The notes below the pieces were generated by a model that saw only the letters and a list, made by a program, of their open reading frames with translations, did no database searches and was not told the origin of the DNA. From Parasalinivibrio latis (lineage in GTDB: Bacteria > Pseudomonadota > Gammaproteobacteria > Enterobacterales > Vibrionaceae), in the NCBI RefSeq assembly GCF_036825535.1, contig NZ_CP098812.1:682001-746000 (forward strand): a DNA stretch of 64,000 nt, in the 5' to 3' direction. The position numbers and the translations under genes were made by a program. This document shows, in pieces, positions 1 through 13,098 of this stretch; positions within the stretch are counted from its first letter, which is position 1; every line of letters begins with the position of its first letter.

Positions 1-683
1 GGGATTTGGTTGTACACCCGGGTGCGGGCTGTCCTGATGGCACTGTCCTCAATGGCCTGCTTTTCCGTTACCCTGAGATTGCCGAAGTACCGCGTGCCGG
101 TATCGTGCACCGCTTGGACAAAGATACCACCGGCCTGATGGTAGTGGCGAAAACCGTACCGGCGCAAACCCGTTTGGTTCGTGCGCTGCAAAAACGCCGT
201 ATTACCCGTGAATATGAAGCCATTGCTATTGGCCGTATGACCGGAGGCGGTTTGGTGGACAAACCAATTGGCCGTCACCCGACCAAGCGTACTCTGATGG
301 CGGTAAACGAGTTCGGTAAGCCAGCAGTTACCCATTACCGTGTTGCTGAACATTTCCGTGAGCACACACGTATCCGACTGCGTCTGGAAACCGGCCGTAC
401 TCACCAGATTCGTGTTCATATGTCTTATTTGAACCACCCACTGGTTGGAGACCAACAGTACGGTGGGCGTCCTCGTCCGCCTCGTGGTTCAGAGGAAGAA
501 CTGGTGAAAACGCTGCGTGCGTTTGACCGACAGGCATTGCACGCTGTTATGTTGCGCCTTGAACATCCAATCACTGGTGAAGAGATGGAATGGCATGCAC
601 CGGTTCCTGATGACATGGTGAAACTGGCTGAAGTGCTGCGTGATGACGCAATTCTGAACAAGGATCTGATGGACGACCTATGA
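1..683 (+). CDS. rluD: 23S rRNA pseudouridine synthase RluD (5'-truncated by the window)
   Basis: Makes pseudouridines in helix 69 of 23S rRNA during 50S maturation. The visible part is the C-terminal two thirds of the RluA-family catalytic domain. The HRLDKDTTGL motif carries the catalytic aspartate, followed by GRTHQIRVH and the RQALHA segment, all as in E. coli RluD. The reading frame is open to the window edge (codons start at base 3). The TTG at base 6 is an internal leucine of the DLVVHPG motif, so the S4-like N-terminus lies outside the window. The stop overlaps the pgeF start in an ATGA, so the two are probably translationally coupled. Confidence 0.95.
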   Translation, partial: DLVVHPGAGCPDGTVLNGLLFRYPEIAEVPRAGIVHRLDKDTTGLMVVAKTVPAQTRLVRALQKRRITREYEAIAIGRMTGGGLVDKPIGRHPTKRTLMAVNEFGKPAVTHYRVAEHFREHTRIRLRLETGRTHQIRVHMSYLNHPLVGDQQYGGRPRPPRGSEEELVKTLRAFDRQALHAVMLRLEHPITGEEMEWHAPVPDDMVKLAEVLRDDAILNKDLMDDL

Positions 684-1408
684 CAAGCTGGATTGTTCCC
701 AACTGGCCTGCACCGGCAAATATTGAGGCGCTTAGCACCACTCGGCGAGGCGGTGTCAGCGATGGGGTTTTCCAGGGATTAAACCTGGGAAACCATGTTG
801 GGGATGATCCTACCAGGGTATTGGAGAACCGTAAGCTGTTGCAGGAAGATGCCCATCTTCCTGCTCCACCTGCTTGGCTAAATCAGGTTCACGGTACCGA
901 AGTGATGGAACTGCCTCTTTCTGAAGGCTCTGTGCCGGATTCAGATGCTGCTTACACGGATAAATCCGGAGAGGTGTGCTGCATCATGACAGCAGATTGC
1001 CTGCCGGTACTCTTTTGCTCAGAAGACGGGCAAGAGGTGGCAGCTGCGCATGCTGGATGGCGCGGACTGCTGGATGGTGTCCTGGAAAACACGCTGGCGA
1101 AATTTACCCAACCTCAAAATGTGATGGTGTGGTTTGGCCCAGCAATTGGCCCAGATGCCTTTGAGGTGGGCCCTGAAGTACGAGAGCAATTTGTTGCTCG
1201 TCAACCGGAAGCGAAAGTCGCTTTCAAGCCGCACAATGACCGCTGGTTGGCGGATATCTACCAACTGGCCCGGCTTCGCCTTGAAGCCGTCGGTGTCAGC
1301 CAGATTTTCGGAGGGGAATACTGCACCCATTCTGATCCGGAGCTGTTTTATTCCTACCGCCGTGATGGTAAAACCGGACGTCAGGCAACGCTTATCTGGC
1401 GCCTCTGA
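680..1408 (+). CDS. pgeF: PgeF/YfiH, laccase-domain peptidoglycan editing factor
   Basis: A 242-residue protein of the YfiH/DUF152 family. In E. coli this family acts in the cytoplasm as a peptidoglycan editing factor that removes UDP-MurNAc-L-Ser. Purine nucleoside phosphorylase activity is known for related proteins. The metal/active-site pattern is visible: histidine in NQVHGTE, cysteine in MTADCLPV and histidine in AAAHAGWRG. Length matches the family. It overlaps rluD by 4 bases (ATGA) and precedes clpB, the order seen in Vibrio and Escherichia. The assignment to the family is firm; the physiological substrate here is inferred from E. coli. Confidence 0.93.
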   Translation: MTSWIVPNWPAPANIEALSTTRRGGVSDGVFQGLNLGNHVGDDPTRVLENRKLLQEDAHLPAPPAWLNQVHGTEVMELPLSEGSVPDSDAAYTDKSGEVCCIMTADCLPVLFCSEDGQEVAAAHAGWRGLLDGVLENTLAKFTQPQNVMVWFGPAIGPDAFEVGPEVREQFVARQPEAKVAFKPHNDRWLADIYQLARLRLEAVGVSQIFGGEYCTHSDPELFYSYRRDGKTGRQATLIWRL

Positions 1409-1467
1409 TTTTACACCGTTCTGCACTTTTTTACCGGCTGAAAATTTTCGTTTTTTAGCCGGTTTCC

Positions 1468-1497
1468 CTTGAAAAAACGCGATAGTGATCCCATCTA
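1468..1497 (+). promoter_or_regulatory. Sigma-32-type heat-shock promoter of clpB
   Basis: CTTGAAA (1468-1474) and CCCATCTA (1490-1497) are separated by 15 bases. This is very close to the RpoH consensus CTTGAAA-N11-16-CCCCATNTA. It lies 40 bases upstream of the clpB ATG, which suits a heat-shock chaperone. It also argues that the in-frame TTG at 1469 is promoter DNA and not a start codon. Confidence 0.8.
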
Positions 1498-1537
1498 TAA
1501 AGTCATACAAGGCGTGGTGATTTTATTAGGAGGGGCT

Positions 1538-4111
1538 ATGCGCCTAGACAGATTTACCAGTAAATTTCAGTTAGCCATCGCCGATGCTCAGTCACTGGCG
1601 CTGGGACGAGACCATCAATATATCGAGCCTGTGCACCTGATGGTGGCACTGCTCAATCAAGACGGCAGTACTATCCGCCCTCTTATGACCATGCTGGATG
1701 TTGACGTTTCCCAGCTGCGCTCAAGCCTTTCTGAGCTTCTTGACCGTCTGCCCAAAGTGTCTGGCATCGGTGGTGATGTGCAGCTTTCCCATGGTATGGG
1801 CATGCTGCTGAATATGTGCGACAAGCTGGCACAGAAACGCAAAGATAAATTCATTTCATCCGAGCTCTTTATCCTGGCGGCAGTGGAAGACAAAGGCCCG
1901 CTGGGAGAGTTACTGCGCGAACTTGGCCTGACTACCCGTAAGGTAGAAGAGGCAATCGACAAAGTCCGCGGTGGTCAGAACATCGATGATCCAAACGCAG
2001 AAGAAAGCCGTCAGGCACTTGAAAAGTTCACCATTGACCTGACCGAACGTGCTGAGCAAGGCAAGCTGGATCCTGTTATCGGCCGTGATGAAGAAATCCG
2101 CCGCACCATCCAGGTTCTGCAGCGCCGTACCAAGAATAACCCGGTACTTATTGGTGAGCCCGGTGTCGGTAAAACCGCTATCGTCGAAGGCCTTGCGCAA
2201 CGTATTGTGAATGGCGAAGTGCCTGAAGGGCTGCGTAACAAGCGTGTGCTTTCTCTGGATATGGGCTCGCTCGTTGCCGGTGCGAAATACCGCGGTGAGT
2301 TTGAAGAGCGCCTGAAAGGGGTGCTTAACGAACTGGCGAAGGAAGAGGGGAATGTCATCCTCTTTATCGATGAGCTGCATACTATGGTCGGTGCGGGGAA
2401 AGCCGAGGGGGCAATGGATGCGGGTAACATGCTCAAGCCTGCCCTGGCCCGCGGTGAGCTTCACTGTGTTGGTGCCACTACCCTGGATGAATACCGTCAG
2501 TATGTCGAAAAAGACGCCGCTCTTGAACGTCGTTTCCAGAAAGTCCTGGTTGAAGAGCCAACCGTGGAAGACACTATTGCGATTCTTCGTGGTCTGAAAG
2601 AGCGGTACGCGCTTCACCACCATGTGGAAATCACTGACCCGGCAATTGTCGCTGCTGCGACGTTGTCACACCGCTACGTGTCGGATCGTAAGCTGCCAGA
2701 TAAGGCCATTGACCTGATCGACGAAGCCGCATCGAGCATTCGTATGCAGATCGATTCCAAGCCGGAATCCCTTGACCGTCTTGAGCGCCGTATCATTCAG
2801 CTAAAGATTGAGCAACAGGCGCTTGAAAAAGAAAATGACGATGCAAGCCGCAAGCGTCTGTCGGTGCTGAGTGAAGAGCTCGAAACAAAAGAGCGTGAAT
2901 ACTCGGAGCAGGAAGAGATCTGGAAATCTGAGAAAGCAGCGCTGTCTGGCACTCAGCATATTAAAGCTGAGCTGGAAAGGGCGCGTACTGATCTGGAGAT
3001 CGCCCGCAGGGCCGGTGACCTTAACCGGATGTCTGAACTGCAGTACGGCCGTATTCCAGAGCTTGAAAAACAACTCGACCTTGCCAGTCAGGCTGAAATG
3101 TACGAAATGAAGCTGCTGCGCAACAGGGTAACGGATGCTGAGATTGCCGAAGTGCTTTCCCGCCAGACCGGTATCCCAGTTGCCAAGATGCTGGAAGGTG
3201 AGCGGGAAAAGCTGCTCCAAATGGAAGAGAAACTCCATGGCCGCGTCATTGGCCAGGATGAAGCGGTGAGTGCAGTCGCGAATGCTATCCGACGCAGCCG
3301 CGCCGGACTGGCGGATCCGAACCGTCCAATCGGCTCCTTCCTGTTCCTTGGCCCTACAGGTGTAGGTAAAACGGAGCTTTGTAAATCACTGGCTGAATTC
3401 CTGTTTGACAGCAGTGATGCGATGGTCCGGATCGACATGTCCGAGTTTATGGAGAAACACTCCGTCGCTCGACTGGTCGGTGCGCCTCCGGGTTATGTCG
3501 GTTATGAAGAGGGCGGTTACCTGACAGAGGCAGTTCGTCGTCGTCCTTATTCCGTCATCTTGCTCGATGAAGTGGAAAAGGCTCACCCGGATGTATTCAA
3601 CATACTGTTGCAGGTACTTGATGATGGACGCCTGACTGACGGCCAAGGCCGTACGGTGGATTTTCGTAATGCGGTAGTCATTATGACATCGAACCTTGGC
3701 TCGGATCGTATTCAGGAGCATTTTGGTGAGCTGGATTATGACGGAATGAAGTCAACTGTTATGGAAGTTGTCAGTCACCACTTCCGTCCTGAATTCATCA
3801 ACCGTGTAGATGAAGTTGTTGTGTTCCACCCATTGGGCGAAGAGCACATTAAGGAGATTGCTTCTATCCAGCTTGATCGCCTGGCTAAGCGCATGGCTGA
3901 CCGAGACTTCATTCTGGAAGTAAGTGAAGAAGCGCTGAGTACGATAGCGAAGGTAGGCTTTGACCCTGTTTATGGGGCGCGTCCACTCAAGCGTGCAATA
4001 CAGCAATACGTCGAAAACCCAGTTGCTCAGGAAATCCTGTCCGGTAAATTGTCTGCAGGGCGTACTATTCACCTTGGTGTTGAAAATGGTGAAGTAGTCG
4101 CAAGACATTAA
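1538..4111 (+). CDS. clpB: ClpB protein disaggregase
   Basis: Hexameric AAA+ chaperone that works with DnaK/DnaJ/GrpE to pull polypeptides out of aggregates in the cytosol. From the ATG at 1538 (RBS AGGAGGGG, protein starting MRLDRFTSKFQ) it is 857 residues, the E. coli length. Visible domains are the N-terminal Clp_N domain, the first ATPase (Walker A GEPGVGKT near residue 206), the coiled-coil middle domain (about 410-525), the second ATPase (GPTGVGKT near 605; pore loop GYVGYEEGG) and the C-terminal D2-small domain. A longer frame exists upstream from a TTG, but the heat-shock promoter and the RBS favour 1538. Confidence 0.97.
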   Translation: MRLDRFTSKFQLAIADAQSLALGRDHQYIEPVHLMVALLNQDGSTIRPLMTMLDVDVSQLRSSLSELLDRLPKVSGIGGDVQLSHGMGMLLNMCDKLAQKRKDKFISSELFILAAVEDKGPLGELLRELGLTTRKVEEAIDKVRGGQNIDDPNAEESRQALEKFTIDLTERAEQGKLDPVIGRDEEIRRTIQVLQRRTKNNPVLIGEPGVGKTAIVEGLAQRIVNGEVPEGLRNKRVLSLDMGSLVAGAKYRGEFEERLKGVLNELAKEEGNVILFIDELHTMVGAGKAEGAMDAGNMLKPALARGELHCVGATTLDEYRQYVEKDAALERRFQKVLVEEPTVEDTIAILRGLKERYALHHHVEITDPAIVAAATLSHRYVSDRKLPDKAIDLIDEAASSIRMQIDSKPESLDRLERRIIQLKIEQQALEKENDDASRKRLSVLSEELETKEREYSEQEEIWKSEKAALSGTQHIKAELERARTDLEIARRAGDLNRMSELQYGRIPELEKQLDLASQAEMYEMKLLRNRVTDAEIAEVLSRQTGIPVAKMLEGEREKLLQMEEKLHGRVIGQDEAVSAVANAIRRSRAGLADPNRPIGSFLFLGPTGVGKTELCKSLAEFLFDSSDAMVRIDMSEFMEKHSVARLVGAPPGYVGYEEGGYLTEAVRRRPYSVILLDEVEKAHPDVFNILLQVLDDGRLTDGQGRTVDFRNAVVIMTSNLGSDRIQEHFGELDYDGMKSTVMEVVSHHFRPEFINRVDEVVVFHPLGEEHIKEIASIQLDRLAKRMADRDFILEVSEEALSTIAKVGFDPVYGARPLKRAIQQYVENPVAQEILSGKLSAGRTIHLGVENGEVVARH

Positions 4112-4124
4112 AACAAACGAATAG

Positions 4125-4158
4125 AATGGGGGAGAACGTAGAGTTCTCCCCCATTTTT
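4125..4158 (+). terminator. Rho-independent terminator after clpB
   Basis: A long GC-rich stem (ATGGGGGAGAAC pairing with GTTCTCCCCCAT, short loop) is followed by TTTTT, beginning 14 bases after the clpB stop. It separates clpB from the rRNA promoter region. Confidence 0.88.
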
Positions 4159-4230
4159 GTATGCATATTCATCAAAAATGACGTATTTGATGATGTTTTG
4201 TGCAAACGGTCATTTTTTTTAAATTATCTC

Positions 4231-4337
4231 TTGCGCCATGAAATTATCTCCCTATAATTCGCCTCCGTTGTCACGACAAACTGCGACAACGGGCGGCAAG
4301 CGAAAGTGCTTGACACGCCAGCTGGGTGAGATAGAAT
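4231..4337 (+). promoter_or_regulatory. rRNA operon promoters P1 and P2
   Basis: P1: TTGCGC (4231-4236), 16-base spacer, TATAAT (4253-4258), with an A/T-rich UP-element-like run just upstream (4211-4230). P2: TTGACA (4310-4315), 16-base spacer, TAGAAT (4332-4337), followed by a C-rich discriminator. The short 16-base spacers and tandem arrangement are typical of stringently controlled rRNA promoters. The rest of the interval from 4159 to 4548 is transcribed leader with boxA; I see no gene in it. Confidence 0.78.
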
Positions 4338-4365
4338 CCCCAGCCTGCTTAGTGAGATAAGCAAC

Positions 4366-4377
4366 GCTCTTTAACAA
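4366..4377 (+). promoter_or_regulatory. boxA antitermination signal in the rRNA leader
   Basis: GCTCTTTAACAA matches the boxA element bound by NusB/NusE in rRNA antitermination. The same sequence recurs just upstream of the 23S gene (6428-6439), as in other gammaproteobacterial rrn operons. Confidence 0.75.
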
Positions 4378-4548
4378 TTTGACCATGCAATCTGTGTGGG
4401 CACTCGTTGAAACAGAATAAAAGATTTATTCAATGAATCGAGTGACCAAACGAGATTCCTGAAAAGGAATATCGGCACAGTCAATTCTATCTATGAAAAT
4501 AGATAAACAGTATTCATTGAGCCAAACCTTCGGGTTTGAAAAAACTTT

Positions 4549-6100
<1,552 letters not shown>

Positions 6101-6170
6101 CCTAAACTGCTTCATGAGTGTCCACACAGATTGCCTGGTCGAAAAGTAAAGAGAGCATCATTGCTTAGAT

Positions 6171-6247
<77 letters not shown>

Positions 6248-6281
6248 CTTCCTTGAAGTGGATATCTAAGTAATAGACGTC

Positions 6282-6357
<76 letters not shown>

Positions 6358-6427
6358 CTCTTTAAGCACATTTGCAAAAGTGTCCTTAGAAAGTGGTTCC
6401 TTGTCTCTTGTAGACACCGAAACACAT

Positions 6428-6439
6428 GCTCTTTAACAA
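6428..6439 (+). promoter_or_regulatory. boxA element upstream of 23S rRNA
   Basis: GCTCTTTAACAA is identical to the leader boxA at 4366-4377. The interval from 6358 to 6613 is otherwise processed spacer with no gene. Confidence 0.7.
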
Positions 6440-6613
6440 TCTGGAAAGCTGACTAGTAATTCAATCGAAAGATTGGATTGTTTGCGAAAGCAAACAAGTT
6501 CTCAAAGCAAACACATTCAAGTGTTTTGGTAGTGCTTTAAGCACAACTCAATTTGAGTACGGCGAAAACCAAATCTTGGTCAACGTATGACTCGAAACTC
6601 CTTCGGGTTGTAT

Positions 6614-9504
<2,891 letters not shown>

Positions 9505-9605
9505 ACAACACCCAAGGGGTTTTGTGCGTACTCAAGAGAATCAAACATCTTGAATGTGTAAGAGAACACGCTAGAAGACATCAGCTTTCAAGATTGTACC
9601 GAATT

Positions 9606-9725
9606 TGTCTGGCGACCATAGCATTGTGGCTCCACCTGAACCCATGCCGAACTCAGAAGTGAAACGCAATAGCGCCGATGGTAGTGTGGGGTCTCCCCAT
9701 GTGAGAGTAGGACATCGCCAGGCTT
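9606..9725 (+). rRNA. rrf: 5S ribosomal RNA
   Basis: About 120 nt beginning TGTCTGGCGACC and containing the conserved CCATGCCGAACTCAGAAGTG core. The terminal stem is closed by the 3' end CGCCAGGCTT. It lies about 100 bases after 23S, in the standard place. Confidence 0.96.
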
Positions 9726-9816
9726 TAAATTGGTTTTCATCTTTAAGAGAAGATGAAGGCAACACTGGATAAAGCAAGCTAACCATAAGACTTTATTCGG
9801 TAAACAGTATCGCTGC

Positions 9817-9893
9817 GGAGCGGTAGTTCAGTTGGTTAGAATACCGGCCTGTCACGCCGGGGGTCGCGGGTTCGAGTCCCGTCCGCTCCGCCA
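9817..9893 (+). tRNA. aspT: tRNA-Asp (GTC)
   Basis: A 77-nt cloverleaf with CCA. The acceptor is GGAGCGG/CCGCTCC and the anticodon loop CTGTCAC reads GTC. It is distal to 5S in the rRNA operon, as in E. coli rrnC. Confidence 0.96.
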
Positions 9894-9916
9894 CTTATTT
9901 ATAACGTTTTACCAGT

Positions 9917-9992
9917 AGGGGCGTAGTTCAATTGGTAGAGCGTCGGTCTCCAAAACCGAAAGTTGGGGGTTCGAGTCCCTCCGCCCCTGCCA
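9917..9992 (+). tRNA. trpT: tRNA-Trp (CCA)
   Basis: A 76-nt cloverleaf with CCA. The acceptor is AGGGGCG/CGCCCCT and the anticodon loop CTCCAAA reads CCA. It is the last gene of the rRNA operon, 23 bases after tRNA-Asp. Confidence 0.96.
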
Positions 9993-10005
9993 CTTTTAAC
10001 AAAAC

Positions 10006-10029
10006 AGCCACCCTTGAGGTGGCTTTTTT
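10006..10029 (+). terminator. Terminator of the rRNA operon
   Basis: The stem AGCCACC/GGTGGCT with a short loop is followed by a T-rich run, 13 bases after tRNA-Trp. The stretch from 10030 to 10266 beyond it shows nothing recognisable apart from the presumed promoter of the next gene. Confidence 0.88.
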
Positions 10030-10266
10030 GTATCTGAAATTTACTCCGTACTGAAATAAGTTTATAGATTAGAGGCGAATTTCGGCTCTAAACCACCGGA
10101 TCTTTCCCAATAGGTACCTGTAATTCACACATTGGATTTAATGATTCCCCCCGCACCATTTCAGAACAACAAATCAAATGAGTCGGACCACTGTTCAAAT
10201 TAACACATATGCGTATTAATGCTTAAGTTGTAGGATATTTATGCAATTTCCGTTGGAGACATAAGC

Positions 10267-10629
10267 ATGAACAAAGTTGTGATGTTATCTTTGCTGGCCG
10301 CGGTAATGCTTACCGGCTGTGTCAGTAGTGAAGTGAGATCGTTCGCTGATAATTCCGAATGGGCGGAAATGGGAAACTGGGATGCCTCCCATGGCTACCA
10401 GAAACGCTCTGTAGAGGAGCTGGAAAAGCTAGGTGCAAAGGATAAGGTTGCGCAAAGCGATTATATGGATGCCTATAAAAAGGGTATTGATGCTTACTGT
10501 AACCCTATGAACGGCTACACGGTTGGTATCAAAGGGTTACCTTATACGGGTGTTTGCAGTGACCGTAAAGATGGCTGGATTTTTTATGAAAACTACCAGT
10601 CTGGCTTAGAGTCAGGCAGTGTTTTCTGA
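10267..10629 (+). CDS. Small lipoprotein, DUF2799-like
   Basis: A 120-residue predicted lipoprotein. A short signal peptide ends in the lipobox LTGC, with Cys18 the lipid-bearing residue. The mature part has the pattern GNWDASHGYQKRS, YMDAYKKGIDAYC and NGYTVGIKGLPYTGVC. This fits the DUF2799 family of gammaproteobacterial lipoproteins, whose function is unknown. Two cysteines (in DAYCNP and TGVCSD) could form a disulfide in the periplasm. RBS GGAG lies 8 bases before the ATG. It stands alone between the rRNA operon and dapD, with its own terminator. Confidence 0.8.
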   Translation: MNKVVMLSLLAAVMLTGCVSSEVRSFADNSEWAEMGNWDASHGYQKRSVEELEKLGAKDKVAQSDYMDAYKKGIDAYCNPMNGYTVGIKGLPYTGVCSDRKDGWIFYENYQSGLESGSVF

Positions 10630-10648
10630 CTGTTATTTTGCGGTATTG

Positions 10649-10676
10649 AAAAGGCGGGTTTAGTAACCCGCCTTTT
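10649..10676. terminator. Bidirectional terminator between the lipoprotein gene and dapD
   Basis: The perfect hairpin AAAAGGCGGGTT-tagt-AACCCGCCTTTT has A/T runs at both ends, so it can stop both the rightward lipoprotein transcript and the leftward dapD transcript. Confidence 0.88.
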
Positions 10677-10703
10677 AAGTATCAGGCAAAAGCCAGAGAA
10701 AGA

Positions 10704-11735
10704 TTAGTTGTTTTTGTGGAGTTCACTATTGAGCTCGACTGCAGACTTGTTGGTAAGGCACTCAATTCGGCCGCTGACAGAGTTACGGCGGAAAAGGAGG
10801 TCAGGCTTACCTGCAAGATCTCGAGCTTTAACTACATCGACTTCCTGGCCATCAGCATCCAGCATAGTTACCTTAGTGCCGGCAGTAACATAAAGACCTG
10901 ATTCGATTGTGCAGCGATCACCCATTGGGAAACCAAGGCCTGCATTTGCACCCAGGAGGCTGTTCTCACCAATAGAGATAACCAGCTTACCCCCACCGCT
11001 GAGTGTGCCCATGATAGAGGCACCGCCGCCGATATCACTGCCGTTGCCGACAACTACACCTGCAGAAATACGTCCTTCAACCATGCTTACACCGGTAGTA
11101 CCTGCGTTGAAGTTGATGAATCCCTCATGCATTACCGTCGTGCCTTCACCAACGTGAGCACCGAGTCGTACACGGGAAGTATCAGCGATACGAACACCGG
11201 CAGGCACAACGTAGTCGACCATTTTAGGGAACTTGTCCACACAATCGACGGAGATGCTTTCTCCGTTTAGCCGGGCTTCCATCTGACGATCTGCAAGTTC
11301 AGGCAGGTCGATAGGACCATGGCTGGTCCAGGCAATGTTGTGAAGCAGGCCGAAAATGCCGTCCAGCACCACACCATGCGGCTGAGCGAGGCGGTGAGAG
11401 ATTAACTGAAGTTTCAGGAAGCCTTCTGCAACTGATGCAGGTTGCTCATCTTTTTCAAGAATAACCAGAACCAGGGGTTGAACCGATTGGCTTGCTTTTC
11501 CTGCAAAATGGGCTGACTTTTCGACGTCTGCCTGGGCAAAAGCTTCTGCCAAAGATGCACATTGTGCCGCTTCAACCTCAATGACCTGATTGCCGCCTTG
11601 GTATCCGGTGATTTCGGACAAGGCCGATACCAGGGCATCGCCCGGATTTAGGATTGGATCAGGGAAGAAAGCTTCGATGATTTTTCCGTCGCGGTTTTTT
11701 GTCGCCGTACCGAAGGCTAGAGCAAAGCTGGACAT
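10704..11735 (-). CDS. dapD: Tetrahydrodipicolinate N-succinyltransferase DapD (long form)
   Basis: Transfers succinyl from succinyl-CoA to tetrahydrodipicolinate in the diaminopimelate/lysine pathway, feeding peptidoglycan and lysine synthesis. At 343 residues it is the long type found in Vibrio and Pseudomonas, not the 274-residue E. coli type. A left-handed beta-helix (hexapeptide repeats, for example GRISAGVVVGNGSDIGGGASIMG) covers roughly residues 170-290. RBS GGAGA lies before the ATG. The 290 bases upstream (11736-12024) hold no gene I can support; they contain an imperfect inverted repeat around 11950-12010 and presumably the dapD promoter. Confidence 0.94.
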   Translation of the reverse strand: MSSFALAFGTATKNRDGKIIEAFFPDPILNPGDALVSALSEITGYQGGNQVIEVEAAQCASLAEAFAQADVEKSAHFAGKASQSVQPLVLVILEKDEQPASVAEGFLKLQLISHRLAQPHGVVLDGIFGLLHNIAWTSHGPIDLPELADRQMEARLNGESISVDCVDKFPKMVDYVVPAGVRIADTSRVRLGAHVGEGTTVMHEGFINFNAGTTGVSMVEGRISAGVVVGNGSDIGGGASIMGTLSGGGKLVISIGENSLLGANAGLGFPMGDRCTIESGLYVTAGTKVTMLDADGQEVDVVKARDLAGKPDLLFRRNSVSGRIECLTNKSAVELNSELHKNN

Positions 11736-12024
11736 TAGTTACGAATCTCCATGTAAAACAGGCTGCATGCGAAAGGACGCATGGTTCGAAATTTGATAAA
11801 TATCATAAATTGAGATGGTGTGAGATTGAAGGGGAACAGGAGGAATAAAGGTAAATTATGTATTGCGAAAGATTTTTGGCAGGAAAAGTGGTTTAAGGCG
11901 AGATTTTAAGAGAAAGATGGGTTGATTTGAGTGTGCTACCGAACTCACCAGGGCATATTTTCTTTCTAATCACAGGCGTCGTTTTCGAAAGAGTAATATA
12001 CCCTGGCAGGTGAAGAGATGAATA

Positions 12025-12330
12025 TCAGGCCGCCTGGTCGTCGTCTTGCTCCGATTCTGCCTTCTGTGCTTTAGGCTTGGCTTTTTTAGCCGGCGCAGCT
12101 TTACGTTTTGCTCCCAGAGCTACCAGGACATCTTCCCGGCGTTGTGCCAGGTACATTGCCAACTCTTCCCGCTGACTTTCATCACTCAGCATTTCGCAAT
12201 CGCCGAGTAACTCGAACAATTCGTCTGCCATGTCCAACATTTTGTCATAGGCATCTGCCTCTGCCTTAGAGGTGAAAGTCATCTTCTCTTCTCCGTTGCG
12301 TTCTACCACGTATTTGACGATAACGGCCAT
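12025..12330 (-). CDS. yebG: YebG-family SOS-induced protein
   Basis: A small acidic/basic protein resembling E. coli YebG through the N-terminal stretch MAVIVKYVVERNGEEKMTF and SKAEADAYDKMLD. YebG is DNA-damage inducible, but its molecular role is not known. The C-terminus is a lysine/alanine-rich tail (AAPAKKAKPKAQKAE) ending in acidic residues, which could contact nucleic acid. I place the start at the ATG at 12330, matching E. coli. A GTG two codons upstream is also in frame. A LexA-type box lies 26 bases upstream and is shared with the divergent gene. Confidence 0.88.
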   Translation of the reverse strand: MAVIVKYVVERNGEEKMTFTSKAEADAYDKMLDMADELFELLGDCEMLSDESQREELAMYLAQRREDVLVALGAKRKAAPAKKAKPKAQKAESEQDDDQAA

Positions 12331-12355
12331 GATCACCCTACTCCTGATTGAATTA

Positions 12356-12371
12356 CTGGCTTTTTATACAG
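12356..12371. promoter_or_regulatory. LexA (SOS) box between yebG and a DNA glycosylase-like gene
   Basis: CTG-N10-CAG in the context TACTGGCTTTTTATACAGTA matches the LexA operator CTGT-N8-ACAG with one mismatch (G for T). It sits in the divergent promoter region, so LexA could control one or both genes. yebG is a known SOS gene in E. coli. Confidence 0.72.
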
Positions 12372-12411
12372 TATCCTGTTGATTAAGTCCAACCGGGAAA
12401 TGGATTGTGTG

Positions 12412-13098
12412 ATGACCAGAGAAAAATTTCAAAGAATTTACCAGCGTGCTGCCGAGCGTAAAGGCGGGGAGGTTGAATTAGAAGCCCTGCTGGCTGTCCC
12501 GGCGGGAGTTGAAGAGCTGACAGCTACAGCAGATGACCGCTGGCTGGCAGCGTTTACCCAGAAGGTTTTCCAGTCAGGTATGAATTGGCAGGTGGTAAGA
12601 AACAAATGGCCGGGATTTGAGGATGTGTTCTGGGGCTTTGATATAGAGAAAATGCGCCTGACACCGCCGGATATGTGGGAGGAAAAAGCTAAAAATCCTG
12701 AGATAATCCGACACCTAGGAAAAGTCATGACCATTCCGGCAAACGCCGAGATGATATTTAGGGCCTCCAAACAGGCTGGCAGCTTTGGTCGCTTTGTGGC
12801 TGAGTGGCCGCAAAATGATCTTATCGGGCTCTGGGGCTACCTGAAAAAGAACGGTTCCCGACTTGGGGGCAATACTGGCCCATACACACTTCGCCTGATG
12901 GGCAAGGATACTTTCATTCTTTCCCGTGACACAGAAGCTTATTTACGTAATACCGGTATTGTCGATGGCGGTATAAATACCCAGCGTAGCCTGAAAGCTA
13001 TTCAGTCTGCTTTTGATGAATGGGTAGCAGAAAGTGGTCGACCTTATTGCCAGGTCAGCCAGGTCATCGCTTTCAGCACCGGTGACAACCGGGTTTAA
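12412..13098 (+). CDS. DNA-3-methyladenine glycosylase I (Tag)-like protein
   Basis: About 228 residues from the ATG at 12412; ATG 12400 and TTG 12379 are also in frame and no start has a convincing RBS. The segment GMNWQVVRNKWPGFEDVF resembles the substrate-pocket helix of Tag-type glycosylases (GLSWITVLKKRE in E. coli Tag). Helical spacing and the IIRHLGKVMTI segment also fit the HhH fold. It is divergent from yebG across a LexA box, so a DNA-repair role is plausible. It is too diverged from E. coli Tag for me to state the substrate: alkylated-base removal is an inference. Confidence 0.72.
   Translation: MTREKFQRIYQRAAERKGGEVELEALLAVPAGVEELTATADDRWLAAFTQKVFQSGMNWQVVRNKWPGFEDVFWGFDIEKMRLTPPDMWEEKAKNPEIIRHLGKVMTIPANAEMIFRASKQAGSFGRFVAEWPQNDLIGLWGYLKKNGSRLGGNTGPYTLRLMGKDTFILSRDTEAYLRNTGIVDGGINTQRSLKAIQSAFDEWVAESGRPYCQVSQVIAFSTGDNRV

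Noticed and set aside
1019..1510. A 163-codon minus-strand frame over pgeF
   Set aside because: It overlaps pgeF and the clpB promoter and has no recognisable protein features.
1469..1537. Upstream TTG start for clpB
   Set aside because: It overlaps a good sigma-32 promoter, adds residues absent from ClpB, and the ATG at 1538 has a strong RBS.
11941..12017. Possible riboswitch or attenuator upstream of dapD
   Set aside because: The imperfect inverted repeat is weak and does not show the lysine riboswitch core; left as unexplained.
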